A DNA stretch of 64,000 bases. It comes from an uncultured Bacteroidaceae bacterium (GTDB lineage Bacteria; Bacteroidota; Bacteroidia; Bacteroidales; Bacteroidaceae). The first letter of the stretch is position 1, and every line of letters begins with the position of its first letter. The notes under the pieces were generated by a model. That model was not told where the DNA came from. It worked only from the letters and a program-made list of their open reading frames with translations, and made no database searches. The position numbers and the translations under genes are program-made. Shown here in pieces: positions 1 through 9,493 of this stretch. The DNA lies in contig CAKRYD010000002.1 of NCBI GenBank assembly GCA_934426255.1, positions 62,001 to 126,000 on the forward strand, in the 5' to 3' direction.

Positions 1-922
1 ATGTTACCTCTACGGGAGGAAGAGCCAGCTTGGGCAGGTTGGGACGTGCAGGGAACTTATAGGTGATCTTCTCGGCTGTAGGACAAGCATCGGTCATCAG
101 CATCGTTGACGAACCCAGAACCTGAGTGGGGAAACCCAAATTCAAACCTTTGAAGGCCACCTGCAGGATATGGTTGGCCATATCACCCAGTGCTCCCGAA
201 CCGAAATCCCACCAACCACGGAAGTTCCACGGCGTGTAAGCAGAATTGTAGTCGCGGAACTTGGCCGGACCGATAAACGCATCCCAGTTCAAGGTGCTGG
301 GCACTGCCATCTTCTCTTTCGGTGCAGCCATACCCTGCGGCCAGATAGGACGGTTGGTAAATGCCTCAACTTTGGTCACCTCACCTATCTCACCGTTCCA
401 CAACCAATTCAAGGCTTGACGTGTACCTGAGCCGGATGCACCTTGGTTACCCATCTGAGTGGCCACCTTGTATTTCTTGGCCAGTTTGGCCAACAAGCGT
501 GATTCATACACGTAAAGCGTCATAGGCTTTTCAACATACACGTGCTTGCCGGCTGTCATTGCGTCGGCTGCAATGATGGCATGCGTATGGTCGGCAGTTG
601 CAACCATTACACCATCGGCCTCCTTAAGCATCTCATCGTACATCTTGCGATAGTCGTTGTAACGCTTTGCCTTGGGATATTTGTCGAAAATGTGCTTGGC
701 ATACTTCCAGTCAACATCGCACAAACCGATGATGTTTTCGGTTTCCATGCCGGCCAGGTCGGCAGCACCACGGCCTCCGATACCAACACCGAGGATGTTC
801 ATCTTGTCACTTGGGGCAACGTGACCATACTTCTTGCCCAGAATAGTGTTAGGTGCAACGACCAAACCAGCCATGGCAGCCCCACCTGCTTTCAGGAATT
901 CTCTTCTTGTAATGTCTGACAT
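1..922 (-). CDS. Gfo/Idh/MocA family oxidoreductase with Tat signal (3' part outside window)
   Basis: The ATG is at 922 and the frame stays open to the window edge, so about 307 residues are visible and the C-terminus is missing. The N-terminus has a twin-arginine signal, TRREFLKAGGA with RR at residues 6-7 followed by a hydrophobic stretch, so export of the folded, cofactor-bound protein is likely. A Rossmann nucleotide-binding loop (GVGIGGRG) lies at about residues 45-52, and the family EKP motif follows near residue 128 in a KHVYVEKPM context. The family are NAD(P)-dependent sugar or polyol oxidoreductases, and some members (GH109) are NAD-dependent glycosidases. The substrate cannot be read from the sequence. 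It lies 41 bp after a second family member at 964-2031 and is probably cotranscribed with it. Confidence 0.88.
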   Translation of the reverse strand, partial: MSDITRREFLKAGGAAMAGLVVAPNTILGKKYGHVAPSDKMNILGVGIGGRGAADLAGMETENIIGLCDVDWKYAKHIFDKYPKAKRYNDYRKMYDEMLKEADGVMVATADHTHAIIAADAMTAGKHVYVEKPMTLYVYESRLLAKLAKKYKVATQMGNQGASGSGTRQALNWLWNGEIGEVTKVEAFTNRPIWPQGMAAPKEKMAVPSTLNWDAFIGPAKFRDYNSAYTPWNFRGWWDFGSGALGDMANHILQVAFKGLNLGFPTQVLGSSTMLMTDACPTAEKITYKFPARPNLPKLALPPVEVT

Positions 923-963
923 AAAAAATTGTATTGAGTTTTATTGTATATGTGTATTCGCTA

Positions 964-2031
964 CTAACGTTGAGGCAACAGCCCGTAACCATTCTTCATA
1001 TGCTTGCGACGCTCACGTATCTGCTCTAATGTCTTCAGATTGCCGATGGCGGGAAGATCGTGCTTGTGAGCATCTTCAAGAAACAACCATGCATATTCTG
1101 ATGCAATGGCTGAGTCACGCATCTCGGGCAAACGCGGGCTTCGCTGTCCGCTCTCTATGGATTCGGCAAACAAGGTGACCAGGCGGTCAATGTTTTTTCC
1201 GCCAAAGGGCTTCTCTAACTCATGCGTTTCGTGAACTCCATGCAGCGACACCTTAGCCGTGTGGAAGTCGTGTGTCATGTGAGCAACCCCCTTGGTGCCG
1301 ATGATATCTATATATGAATTGTGTATCTGGTCCTTGGCCAGCTGACCGTAGACAAAGCCTTGTGTGATGTCAAACACCACACCGTTTTCGAATGTTCCGT
1401 GGCACTGTATCCACCAAGGCTCTTTATAGTTCCACATGTTGATGCCTTGTGCATGCCACGTCTTATACTCACAGCCTGCATACCAGCGGGTGATGTCTAC
1501 ATAGTGCATGCCGCAGTCGTGGAACGCAGGTCCCTCATATTCGTGCCCTTCGCCCGGAGCAAGGCCGGGAGTCATGTGGCAAACGCGTATGATGGCCAAC
1601 TCTCCTATCTCACCGGACTGTATAAAGTCCTTTATCGTATTATGATACCATGAATTGCGCAAATATAGGTTCACGGTTGTCAATCTGTCGGAGTCTTCAA
1701 CGATGTCTACCACTTCCCACTCTCTATCCACAGTGTCTGCTATCGGCTTTTCCGATATAACATGCTTGCCGGCCTGTATAGCCCGTTCTATCTGCTCCCT
1801 ACGGGAATTAGCCAAAGCACAAAGGGCTACAACCTGAATATCAGGATCATTGAAGATAACACTTTCGTCACTTGTCAGTTTCGACTCAGGGCTCTTTTCA
1901 TGAGCCAATGCGAGTGCGTTCTCATTTACATCGCAGATGTAAGCCACTTCGTAGCGGCCACATTTCTGCAATTCTTCCAAGTAGAAACGTCCCATCCGCC
2001 CGAAGCCGATTAAGCCAATCTTAATTTTCAT
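964..2031 (-). CDS. Gfo/Idh/MocA family oxidoreductase, cytoplasmic
   Basis: A 355-residue protein beginning MKIKIGLIGFGRMG. This start is preferred over an in-frame one 16 codons upstream because it sits directly before the nucleotide-binding strand and glycine loop (GFGRMG, residues 8-13). The family EKP motif is present in GKHVISEKPIADT. The C-terminal part contains the usual second-domain pattern HDCGMHYVDITRW, with a conserved histidine expected near the substrate. It has no signal peptide, unlike its downstream neighbour, so the pair may act on related substrates in the cytoplasm and the periplasm. That pairing is inferred from adjacency only. The family resembles inositol or scyllo-inositol dehydrogenases, but the substrate is not identifiable. 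Confidence 0.87.
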   Translation of the reverse strand: MKIKIGLIGFGRMGRFYLEELQKCGRYEVAYICDVNENALALAHEKSPESKLTSDESVIFNDPDIQVVALCALANSRREQIERAIQAGKHVISEKPIADTVDREWEVVDIVEDSDRLTTVNLYLRNSWYHNTIKDFIQSGEIGELAIIRVCHMTPGLAPGEGHEYEGPAFHDCGMHYVDITRWYAGCEYKTWHAQGINMWNYKEPWWIQCHGTFENGVVFDITQGFVYGQLAKDQIHNSYIDIIGTKGVAHMTHDFHTAKVSLHGVHETHELEKPFGGKNIDRLVTLFAESIESGQRSPRLPEMRDSAIASEYAWLFLEDAHKHDLPAIGNLKTLEQIRERRKHMKNGYGLLPQR

Positions 2032-2081
2032 GTACTTGCTCTTTAATAGCCTCGCTGGTAAATTAATGTTTCGAGGCACGA

Positions 2082-2089
2082 CAAAGGTA
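2082..2089 (-). promoter_or_regulatory. Bacteroides-type -7 box (TACCTTTG)
   Basis: Reads TACCTTTG on the minus strand, about 50 bp upstream of the oxidoreductase ATG at 2031, and matches the Bacteroides -7 consensus TAnnTTTG. No good -33 TTTG is visible at 19-21 bp spacing, so this is a half-supported promoter. Confidence 0.4.
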
Positions 2090-2177
2090 CAAATTAGTTT
2101 ACAAGCACGAAGTCCTGACGTTCCCTTTTATCGCTTCAGGGCTTTCCTTTTAGGCTTAATTAAAACTTCACTTAGCA

Positions 2178-3953
2178 TTATTTGGTAGCAGAGAGCAGCT
2201 GCGAACCTCTATAGCGGTAATTGAAGCGGCCGTTGGGGGCTACATCACCGTTGACAATGAAGTCAAGAATATCAGCAGTTGCCTTGGGTACATTGTCCAC
2301 CCACTTGAAATCGAAATCCGAATCCGCAGTCATCTGCAAAAGTTTCTTGGGAATTGACAGCATCATTTCTTTGCCTTCGCAGCGTGAACGTACAGGCTTC
2401 ACGACATTCCATGCTCCTTGAGTATCGTCATAACGATACAGTTCCATTGTGCCATTGTTGCACGAAACCATGTAGTCATAGCCGTTCCAACCTGTTGAAT
2501 GACCGCAATCCGCATCAAGCAACAATGTCATCCAATGCGTCTTTCCGGCTGGCAATGAAGGAAGAATTGCCTCATTCGTGGCTACATAGAAGTAGAGATT
2601 CTTTTTGTCTTTCGCCACTTTGGCCCTGACTATATCGTTGGTACAACGTTCGAAAGTTGAAGGATGCTGTGCATTCTCCGAAGTATAATGACAGTCTCCC
2701 GGCTCATCGCGAAACTCGGGCTGTACATCGCTCCACTGCGAAAAACTGCCATTCAAACGTATGGTCTTGCACTTCTGCGGTATAGGAATGGGACGTGCGC
2801 CATGATATTTGCGTGCATTTGAAACGAGCTGGAGGTAATAGTTGTCACGTATCAACGGCTCACGGCTGGGTTCGATGTCGCGGTTGAATTCCTGATTGTA
2901 GACATCCACAAAATAGGTTTCCCCTATCTTGGCTGTGCCACCGGGGCGGACACGATCCAATTCTTCCGCATTATTGATTTGAAAACGTTGTGCCATCCAC
3001 TCGTTCCACTGTGTCAGCATCACCACTTTCGGGTGGAGCTTCAAGGCCTGCTGCCACTGTTCTTCAAAATAATAGCCATAAGGCGTTTCCTTGCATAGGC
3101 CGTATTTATCGAATGGCGGTTGCTTCCCTGCATGATAGCTCTTGCCTATCTTGGAGTAAGGGTGCTGTGATACGCTTACCGATACCTGCTCTATCACCTG
3201 TCCGTCATTGCCGGCTGCTGTTCCCGGCCGCTGTGGATAGAATTCAAGCCATGGCCACTTGTTTTCTCCTGACTCCCAGGCCCAGCTGTGCCGTGCGGTG
3301 AATGCATCACGAACCTCCTTGGGCAACGTCATAAACTCATTCAGTTCTACCAATATCAATGGCTTGCCTTCCCACTTGAACCAATAGGCATCGTTAGTTC
3401 CATCCTTATAGAATGCATCATAGATGTGTTGCACAGTTTTGGCTGTGGCCGAATGGGTGATAAATGCCAGTTTGGGAACTTTAAGTCCGAGCCCCCTACG
3501 ACGGTCAACCTCAGCCATGACGGCTTTCACGTTGCCATCATAGGTAAATGCATTGGTAACATCAAAGAAGTAGAAGTCAACCCCTGCGTCCATCAGCATC
3601 TGCATGTGGCGGGATATGACGAACGGGTCATTGCCTTCATAGTATCCCAATGCAGGCTCCCCACCCCAATGGAACTGGCCTACTTTCCCCCACTTGGGGT
3701 TATCGGCATCTTCCTTGAGCAGCTTTGTGATGTCTTTGACCTCATCACCATGCTGCCCGTGCCATATATAATAGAACATGCCGATGCTCACCGTCGTGTC
3801 TATGGTTGTTTGTTCAACACCGTTTCCTGCATAAGCCACATTGCGTCCCAGTCCATCGGTGCAGACCCATGTGTCGCTATAGGTATCGTAGATATCGCCT
3901 TTTGCGGTTGTTACCAGGAACAGGAGCAGCAACGCACAGAGTTTTTTCATCAT
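2178..3953 (-). CDS. Secreted glycosidase-like protein with CBM9-like C-terminal domain
   Basis: A 591-residue protein with a cleavable signal peptide (MMKKLCALLLLFLVTTAKG). Residues about 45-385 look like a (beta/alpha)8 glycosidase of the GH71/GH99-like type: IGMFYYIWHGQHGD near the start, DAGVDFYFFDVTNAF in the middle and a Trp-Asn-Glu-Trp (WNEW) motif in the last third. From memory it resembles the family Pfam calls DUF5010, and I cannot confirm that. Residues about 395-575 begin LNGSFSQWSDVQPEF, typical of family 9 carbohydrate-binding or DOMON-like domains. It starts 3 bp after a closely similar 684-residue gene, so the pair looks like a tandem duplication in one transcript. Unlike that paralogue it stops after the CBM9-like domain and has no sorting-type tail. 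The substrate is unknown. Confidence 0.8.
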   Translation of the reverse strand: MMKKLCALLLLFLVTTAKGDIYDTYSDTWVCTDGLGRNVAYAGNGVEQTTIDTTVSIGMFYYIWHGQHGDEVKDITKLLKEDADNPKWGKVGQFHWGGEPALGYYEGNDPFVISRHMQMLMDAGVDFYFFDVTNAFTYDGNVKAVMAEVDRRRGLGLKVPKLAFITHSATAKTVQHIYDAFYKDGTNDAYWFKWEGKPLILVELNEFMTLPKEVRDAFTARHSWAWESGENKWPWLEFYPQRPGTAAGNDGQVIEQVSVSVSQHPYSKIGKSYHAGKQPPFDKYGLCKETPYGYYFEEQWQQALKLHPKVVMLTQWNEWMAQRFQINNAEELDRVRPGGTAKIGETYFVDVYNQEFNRDIEPSREPLIRDNYYLQLVSNARKYHGARPIPIPQKCKTIRLNGSFSQWSDVQPEFRDEPGDCHYTSENAQHPSTFERCTNDIVRAKVAKDKKNLYFYVATNEAILPSLPAGKTHWMTLLLDADCGHSTGWNGYDYMVSCNNGTMELYRYDDTQGAWNVVKPVRSRCEGKEMMLSIPKKLLQMTADSDFDFKWVDNVPKATADILDFIVNGDVAPNGRFNYRYRGSQLLSATK

Positions 3954-3956
3954 AGG

Positions 3957-6011
3957 TTATTCTGCAATGTAGTTACTTGTACCTTTTATGTTGGAAAACT
4001 TTCTGACACACGTACGGTTGCCCATCTTGATTTTTGCGATATAGTTGCCGGGCATCAGGTCGAAAGCCATGCTGAATGCTCCTGCCGCGGCATGCCGGAC
4101 ATGCTTTGCAGCAACCTTTTTCCCTTGTACATTATATATATTAATGTGCACATCACTTCCTTGAGGCAATTGCAGGCTGAGTGTTGTCTTGCTTCCCAAT
4201 GACTGGATTTGTATATCAGAGCTATTGCTTGCAATGCCCTTGATTGCGGTGGGAACAGATGCCAGCTGCGAACCTCTGAAGCGGTAGTTGAAGCGTCCGT
4301 TGGGTGCCACATCGCCATCTTTGATAAAGTCAAGTATATCGGTCGAAGCCTTGGATATGTTGTCTATCCATTTGAAATCAAAGTCGGCTTCGTCTGTCAT
4401 GCCTACATCTTTCTTGGCCAGCGAAAGCATCAATTTGTTTCCTTGATGGCGCATCTTAACCTCTTTTCCCTCATTCCAGGCATCGTCATAGCGGTAGAGT
4501 TTCATCACGTTCCCGTCATTTGAGACCATGTAGTCATACCCATTCCACCCGTTGCTGTATACACAGTCGACATTCAGTAGTAAAGACATCCACCTCACTC
4601 CTGTCACGGCCGTGGGGCTGCAAATATTGGCAGCTGTGGCTACGTAGAAGTAGAGGCTGTCGGCATCTTTAGTGACTTTGGCACTTACAATGTCGTTGGT
4701 CTTGCGGCGCAGGCTCTCGCTGCTTTGTGCGGTCGATGACTTATAGTAGGTATCGCCCGGCTCGTCTATGAACTCGGGTGTCACATTGTCCCACTGCGAA
4801 AAATCGTCATTGATGGTGATGGACTTGCTGACTGTCGGTATGGGTATGGGGCGTGCGCCCTTGTATTTCCTGCTATACGAAACCATCTGCAGGTAATAGT
4901 TGTCACGAATCAGAGGCTCACTGCTCGGTTCTATGTCGCGGCTGAATTCCTGGTTGTAGACATCCACGAAATAGGTTTCCCCTATTTTGGCCGTTGCTCC
5001 CGGCCTTACCAGAGAATACTCATTGGCTGAATTGATCAAGAAACGTTGCGCCATCCACTCGTTCCATTGTGTGACCATGACCACTTTGGGCCGCGCGTTG
5101 ACGGCACGTTTCCACTGTTCGTCAAAGTAATATCCGTAGGGTGTACCCTTGCAAAGTCCGTATTTGTCATAAGAAGGTTGCTTGCCTCCATGATAGCTTT
5201 TGCCTATTTTGGACGACGGATGTTGGGCAACACTGACCGACATCTGTTCGTTTACGCGTTTATGGTTCTTGTCATAGGCATAGCCTACTGCCTGAGGATA
5301 GTTGGCAAGCCACGACCATTTGTTTTCTCCTGTGTCCCATGCCCAGCTGTGACGATAGGTAAAGCGGTCTCTGACCTCCTGGCTCAGGGTCTTGAACTCG
5401 GCTTGTTCGACCAATATAAGTGGCTTACCTTCCCACATAAACCAATACTTATCGTAGCGTTTGTCCTTATAGAATGTATCGTAAAGGTGCTGGACTGTCG
5501 ATGCCGTAGACGAATGGGTCATGAATGCCAGTTTGGGAACTTTGAGCCCCAGGCGTGTACGTCGGTCAACCTCGGCCATGACAGCTTTCACGTTGCCATC
5601 ATAGGTAAAAGCATTGGTAACATCAAAGAAATAGAAGTCAACCCCCGCATCCATCAGCATCTGCATATGTCGGGCTATAATATATCTGTCGTTGCCTTTG
5701 TAGTAGCCAAGCACGGGTTTGCCGCCCCAATGAAACTGGCCTACGGCACCCCACTTAGGGTTTTCGGCATTGTTTTCAAGGAGTCTTGTGATGTCTTTTA
5801 TCTCATCACCGTGCTGTCCGTGCCATATATAATAGAACATGCCTATCTGCAAGGTAGAGTCTATCTTGGTGCGTGTCACGCCTTTCCCTGCATAGGCCAC
5901 GTTGCGCCCCAGTTCGTCTGCGCATACCCATGTGTCGTTATAGGTATCGAGGACATCTGCATTTACAACTGTGGCTGCGCATAGCAACAGCGCAGAAATC
6001 TGTATTTTCAT
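3957..6011 (-). CDS. Secreted glycosidase-like protein with CBM9-like domain and T9SS-type C-terminal tail
   Basis: A 684-residue protein and close paralogue of the gene just downstream. It has a signal peptide (MKIQISALLLCAATVVNA), a GH71/GH99-like barrel with the same IGMFYYIWHGQHGD, FDVTNAFTYDGN and WNEWMAQRF motifs, then a CBM9-like domain from about residue 395 (INDDFSQWDNVTPEF). The last 75 residues form an extra beta domain, with INIYNVQGKKVAAK and MPGNYIAKIKMGNRT, resembling type A sorting domains of the type IX secretion system. That suggests surface delivery of this copy but not necessarily of the other. It is probably first in a two-gene transcript. Glycan target and activity are not known; alternatives include a non-catalytic glycan-binding protein. 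Confidence 0.8.
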   Translation of the reverse strand: MKIQISALLLCAATVVNADVLDTYNDTWVCADELGRNVAYAGKGVTRTKIDSTLQIGMFYYIWHGQHGDEIKDITRLLENNAENPKWGAVGQFHWGGKPVLGYYKGNDRYIIARHMQMLMDAGVDFYFFDVTNAFTYDGNVKAVMAEVDRRTRLGLKVPKLAFMTHSSTASTVQHLYDTFYKDKRYDKYWFMWEGKPLILVEQAEFKTLSQEVRDRFTYRHSWAWDTGENKWSWLANYPQAVGYAYDKNHKRVNEQMSVSVAQHPSSKIGKSYHGGKQPSYDKYGLCKGTPYGYYFDEQWKRAVNARPKVVMVTQWNEWMAQRFLINSANEYSLVRPGATAKIGETYFVDVYNQEFSRDIEPSSEPLIRDNYYLQMVSYSRKYKGARPIPIPTVSKSITINDDFSQWDNVTPEFIDEPGDTYYKSSTAQSSESLRRKTNDIVSAKVTKDADSLYFYVATAANICSPTAVTGVRWMSLLLNVDCVYSNGWNGYDYMVSNDGNVMKLYRYDDAWNEGKEVKMRHQGNKLMLSLAKKDVGMTDEADFDFKWIDNISKASTDILDFIKDGDVAPNGRFNYRFRGSQLASVPTAIKGIASNSSDIQIQSLGSKTTLSLQLPQGSDVHINIYNVQGKKVAAKHVRHAAAGAFSMAFDLMPGNYIAKIKMGNRTCVRKFSNIKGTSNYIAE

Positions 6012-6037
6012 CTGTAATTATAGTGTTTGTGTCGCTG

Positions 6038-6045
6038 CAAAGTTA
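6038..6045 (-). promoter_or_regulatory. Bacteroides-type -7 box (TAACTTTG)
   Basis: TAACTTTG on the minus strand, 27 bp upstream of the 684-residue glycosidase-like gene, matches the TAnnTTTG consensus. A clear -33 element is not visible. Confidence 0.4.
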
Positions 6046-6141
6046 TTCATTCTTCGTTGAAAAGAGGCTGAATGCAGTGATTTTTTGGTGGGAGTTATAA
6101 AAAAGAAGGCTGAGAATTCCGATTAATAGGCTTGAAATGTG

Positions 6142-6149
6142 TAATTTTG
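6142..6149 (+). promoter_or_regulatory. Bacteroides-type -7 box (TAATTTTG)
   Basis: TAATTTTG, about 30 bp upstream of the penicillin-binding protein start, fits TAnnTTTG. There is no convincing -33 box at the right spacing. Confidence 0.35.
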
Positions 6150-6178
6150 GCCTTTAATTTTTTGCAGATAATGATGCT

Positions 6179-8659
6179 ATGTCATCTAAAGATATGTATA
6201 TGGGAAAGATCAAGCTATGTATAGATAAGGCTGCAAAAGCTTTGAAACGCTTTCTTGCATGGTATAAAGGGCTTTACATCAACCGTCCGTGGTACAAGCG
6301 TGCCATCACGGCCATTGTCTCGCTTATTGTGCTTTTCATCGTCTACCTGTTTGCCGTCTACTTCAATTTGTTCTGGCTTTTCGGCAAATCACCGTCGATA
6401 CATACCATCATGCACCCCCAGAACAATGAGGCTTCCGAGATATACTCGCAAGACAGTGTTCTGCTGGGCAAGTATTTCAACGAAAACCGTTCGCCCGTAA
6501 AATACGAGGACGTCAACCCTATGTTCTACCGCACCTTGATCGACACCGAGGATGAACGTTTCTACAGCCACCACGGAGTAGACTTCACAGGTCTGCTGGC
6601 CGCTGCCAAGGATATGCTTCACGGCAATGCGCGCGGTGCTTCAACCATCACCCAACAGCTGGTAAAGAACATCTTCAGGATGCGCACACAGTATTCCACG
6701 GGATTGCTGGGCAGGATTCCGGGTGTCAAGATGGTCATCATGAAAACCAAGGAATGGATTCTGGCCATCGGGCTGGAATGCTTCTACGACAAGAAAGACA
6801 TCCTGACCATGTATGTCAACACGGTGGATTTCGGCAGCAATGCCTATGGCATCAAGACGGCGGCCAAGACCTACTTCAATACCACACCGAAGCAAATAAA
6901 GACCGAGGAGGCGGCCGTGCTGGTGGGGCTGCTCAAGGCCACGTCTTCATACAACCCCAAGATCAACCCCAAGCGAAGCCTGGCTCGCCGCAACGTAGTG
7001 CTCAGAAACCTGCTTGCACACGGGCACATAGCCCAGGCCGAATTTGACTCCCTGTCGGCATTACCCATCCGTCTTAACTTTAACGTTGAGAATATCTATG
7101 ACGGCAAGGCTCTCTATTTCCGTCAGGAACTGGCGAAAAACCTGCGCCGGATTTTCAAGGAAAAAGGCTTGGATGTGGACCTCTATTCCGACGGACTGAA
7201 AATCTACACCACGCTCGATTCCAAGATGCAGGAGTATGCCGAGCAAGCCGTCAATAAGCAGATGCGCATCATACAGCAGCGTTTCAACAACCATTGGGGC
7301 AAGGAGGAGCCATGGCAAGATGAGCACCATCAGGTGATAGCCGGCTTCATCGAAGACAAAGCCAAGCGGCTTGGCTGCTATAAGCACCTATACCAGAAAT
7401 ACGACGGCAACCAGGATTCGATTGACTATTACCTGAACCTGCCCCACGAAGTGACCCTCTTCGACTACGACGGTCCCAAGAAGGCCGTGATGAGCACCCT
7501 GGATTCCATCCGCTACATGGTGAGGTTCATGCACACAGGGTTCGTGGCCATGGAGCCCGACACCCGCCACATCAAGGCCTGGGTCGGCGACATTGACTAT
7601 GAATCATGGAAGTATGACAAGGTGACAGCTATGCGCCAACCGGGTTCGACCTTCAAGATATTCGTCTACGCCGCTGCCATGAACGCAGGTCTTTCGCCTT
7701 GTGACATGAAGCGCGATGAGTATGTGGGCATGCAGGTGTTCGACAAGAAAAAGAACAAGGAAGTGCTGTGGGCACCCCACAATGCCAACGGCTATTTCAC
7801 CGGAGATTCAATGACCCTTCGTGCGGCCTTTGCACAAAGCGTCAACAGCATAGCCGTAAAGACGGGTATGGAAGTAGGCATCGACAATGTGGTCAAGGTA
7901 GCTCACGACATGGGTATTCACTCACCGTTGGACAACCAGCCTGCACTCACGTTGGGCTCGTCAGACGTTTCGCTGCTCGAGCTGGTCAACTCCTATGCCA
8001 CTGTTGTGGCCGACGGCAAGGAGCAGGAACCCGTAATGGTGACCAAGGTCCTTGACCGCGAGGGCAAAGTTATCTACGATTCCAAGAAAGAGTTGCCTAC
8101 ACCCGTGCAGGCCCTACCCTACCGCACGGCATTCCTGATGCAGCAGATGCTCAAGGCAGGTCTCAGTGAACCGGGGGGCACATCCATGGCATTGTGGTCG
8201 TATATCCGCAGTTTCGACCGCACCACTGACTTCGGGGGAAAGACCGGAACCTCTAATAATCACTCGGATGCTTGGTACGTAGGTGTAACTCCGGGGCTTG
8301 TTGGCGGAGCATGGGTTGGCGGAGAATATCGCAGCATTCACTTCAGAACGGGAGCTCTGGGCCAGGGCAGCCGCACTGCACTCCCCATATTTGGCTACTT
8401 CATGCAAGACGTATTGAACGACCCGAAGTTTGCCAAATACAGGCAGAAGTTCAAAAAGCCGCTGGAGGAAATCCCCGCCAGCTGCTACAACTGTCCCAAC
8501 TATCGTCCCCGCGTTGTCGAGGAAATCGATTCGACCACTCTCGATTCCATCCACCGGGCCTTTGTGGGTGACTCCATCCACATGCATCATTCCGGAATAT
8601 CGCAAGAAGAGATTGAGCGCGAACTGGGCGGAAACGACAACGGCGACATCAGCTTCTAA
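6179..8659 (+). CDS. mrcA: Penicillin-binding protein 1A (bifunctional transglycosylase/transpeptidase)
   Basis: An 826-residue class A PBP that polymerises and cross-links peptidoglycan at the inner membrane. A cytoplasmic N-terminal segment is followed by one membrane helix at about residues 42-68. The GT51 transglycosylase domain shows TEDERFYSHHGVD (catalytic Glu at residue 124) and GASTITQQLVKN (153-164). The transpeptidase domain shows the SxxK motif PGSTFK (nucleophile Ser490, Lys493), the SxN motif SVN (554-556) and the KTG motif (688-690). All key residues are intact and the length is normal. ATG codons at residues 6 and 8 are possible alternative starts. A nuclease gene follows after 3 bp and is likely cotranscribed. 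Confidence 0.96.
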   Translation: MSSKDMYMGKIKLCIDKAAKALKRFLAWYKGLYINRPWYKRAITAIVSLIVLFIVYLFAVYFNLFWLFGKSPSIHTIMHPQNNEASEIYSQDSVLLGKYFNENRSPVKYEDVNPMFYRTLIDTEDERFYSHHGVDFTGLLAAAKDMLHGNARGASTITQQLVKNIFRMRTQYSTGLLGRIPGVKMVIMKTKEWILAIGLECFYDKKDILTMYVNTVDFGSNAYGIKTAAKTYFNTTPKQIKTEEAAVLVGLLKATSSYNPKINPKRSLARRNVVLRNLLAHGHIAQAEFDSLSALPIRLNFNVENIYDGKALYFRQELAKNLRRIFKEKGLDVDLYSDGLKIYTTLDSKMQEYAEQAVNKQMRIIQQRFNNHWGKEEPWQDEHHQVIAGFIEDKAKRLGCYKHLYQKYDGNQDSIDYYLNLPHEVTLFDYDGPKKAVMSTLDSIRYMVRFMHTGFVAMEPDTRHIKAWVGDIDYESWKYDKVTAMRQPGSTFKIFVYAAAMNAGLSPCDMKRDEYVGMQVFDKKKNKEVLWAPHNANGYFTGDSMTLRAAFAQSVNSIAVKTGMEVGIDNVVKVAHDMGIHSPLDNQPALTLGSSDVSLLELVNSYATVVADGKEQEPVMVTKVLDREGKVIYDSKKELPTPVQALPYRTAFLMQQMLKAGLSEPGGTSMALWSYIRSFDRTTDFGGKTGTSNNHSDAWYVGVTPGLVGGAWVGGEYRSIHFRTGALGQGSRTALPIFGYFMQDVLNDPKFAKYRQKFKKPLEEIPASCYNCPNYRPRVVEEIDSTTLDSIHRAFVGDSIHMHHSGISQEEIERELGGNDNGDISF

Positions 8660-8662
8660 ACC

Positions 8663-9484
8663 ATGAAAAGCATGCGTCGGCTCATCCGCCTGTCACTGCT
8701 GGCCGTTGTGGCACTGGCTTCCTATGCCTGGAAAAGCGGCGAACTCACGGCCGAACACCCCGCACAGCCTGCCGCAGAAGCCGTGCAGCAGCCTGCCGAT
8801 GTGGCAAAACCTTTGACGGCAGCCCCCATAAAAGGGGAAAAGATGCTGAAGCGCGAAGGCTACGTTGTGTCGTATAACATCTCGACGAAGCAGCCCAACT
8901 ATGTGGCATGGGTGCTGACTCCCGGCCGCATCAAAGGCACGGCCAAACGTTGCTCCACTTTCTTTCAAGACCCCGAACTGGCCGACAGCGAGCGTTCCAC
9001 CTTAGACGACTATCGCTCTTCGGGCTATGACCGAGGCCACATGTGTCCGGCAGGCGACAACAAATGGAGCCACACGGCCATGATAGGATCCTTCTATCTT
9101 TCCAACGTATGCCCCCAGAAGCATACCCTCAACGGCGGCGACTGGAGGTTGCTCGAGGAAGCTTGCCGCAGATGGGTCGGCAAAAACAGGCAGAACATCC
9201 ACATCATCTGCGGCCCCGTCTTCAAAGGCCACAACAGAAAACTACACAAAAGGGTAGGCATTCCCGACTGTTTTTTCAAGACGCTTCTGTGTCTTGAAAA
9301 AGGACAGGAAAAGGGCATCGCATTCATCTTCAGCAACGACACAAGCGACCAGCCCATGGAGCAGCACGTCTGCACCATAGATTCAGTAGAGCAGCTCACC
9401 GGCTACGACCTCTACGATACATTGGACCCATCGTTGCAGAAAAGGCTCGAAAGCCGGTCTGACCTTAAAGAGTGGCACCTGTAG
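8663..9484 (+). CDS. Secreted DNA/RNA non-specific endonuclease
   Basis: A 273-residue protein of the beta-beta-alpha metal (NucA/Serratia) nuclease family. An N-terminal hydrophobic segment (residues about 6-22) acts as signal peptide or anchor. A low-complexity Ala/Pro linker follows to about residue 55, then the nuclease domain. The family motif DRGHMCPAGDN is at 123-133, with the general-base histidine at 126, and the metal-binding Asn region SNVCPQKHTLN follows at 147-157. The likely role is degradation of extracellular or periplasmic nucleic acid for nutrition. The gene starts 3 bp after the PBP1A stop and ends 9 bp before the convergent phosphatase gene, with no terminator visible between them. 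Confidence 0.9.
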   Translation: MKSMRRLIRLSLLAVVALASYAWKSGELTAEHPAQPAAEAVQQPADVAKPLTAAPIKGEKMLKREGYVVSYNISTKQPNYVAWVLTPGRIKGTAKRCSTFFQDPELADSERSTLDDYRSSGYDRGHMCPAGDNKWSHTAMIGSFYLSNVCPQKHTLNGGDWRLLEEACRRWVGKNRQNIHIICGPVFKGHNRKLHKRVGIPDCFFKTLLCLEKGQEKGIAFIFSNDTSDQPMEQHVCTIDSVEQLTGYDLYDTLDPSLQKRLESRSDLKEWHL

Positions 9485-9493
9485 CCCTACATG

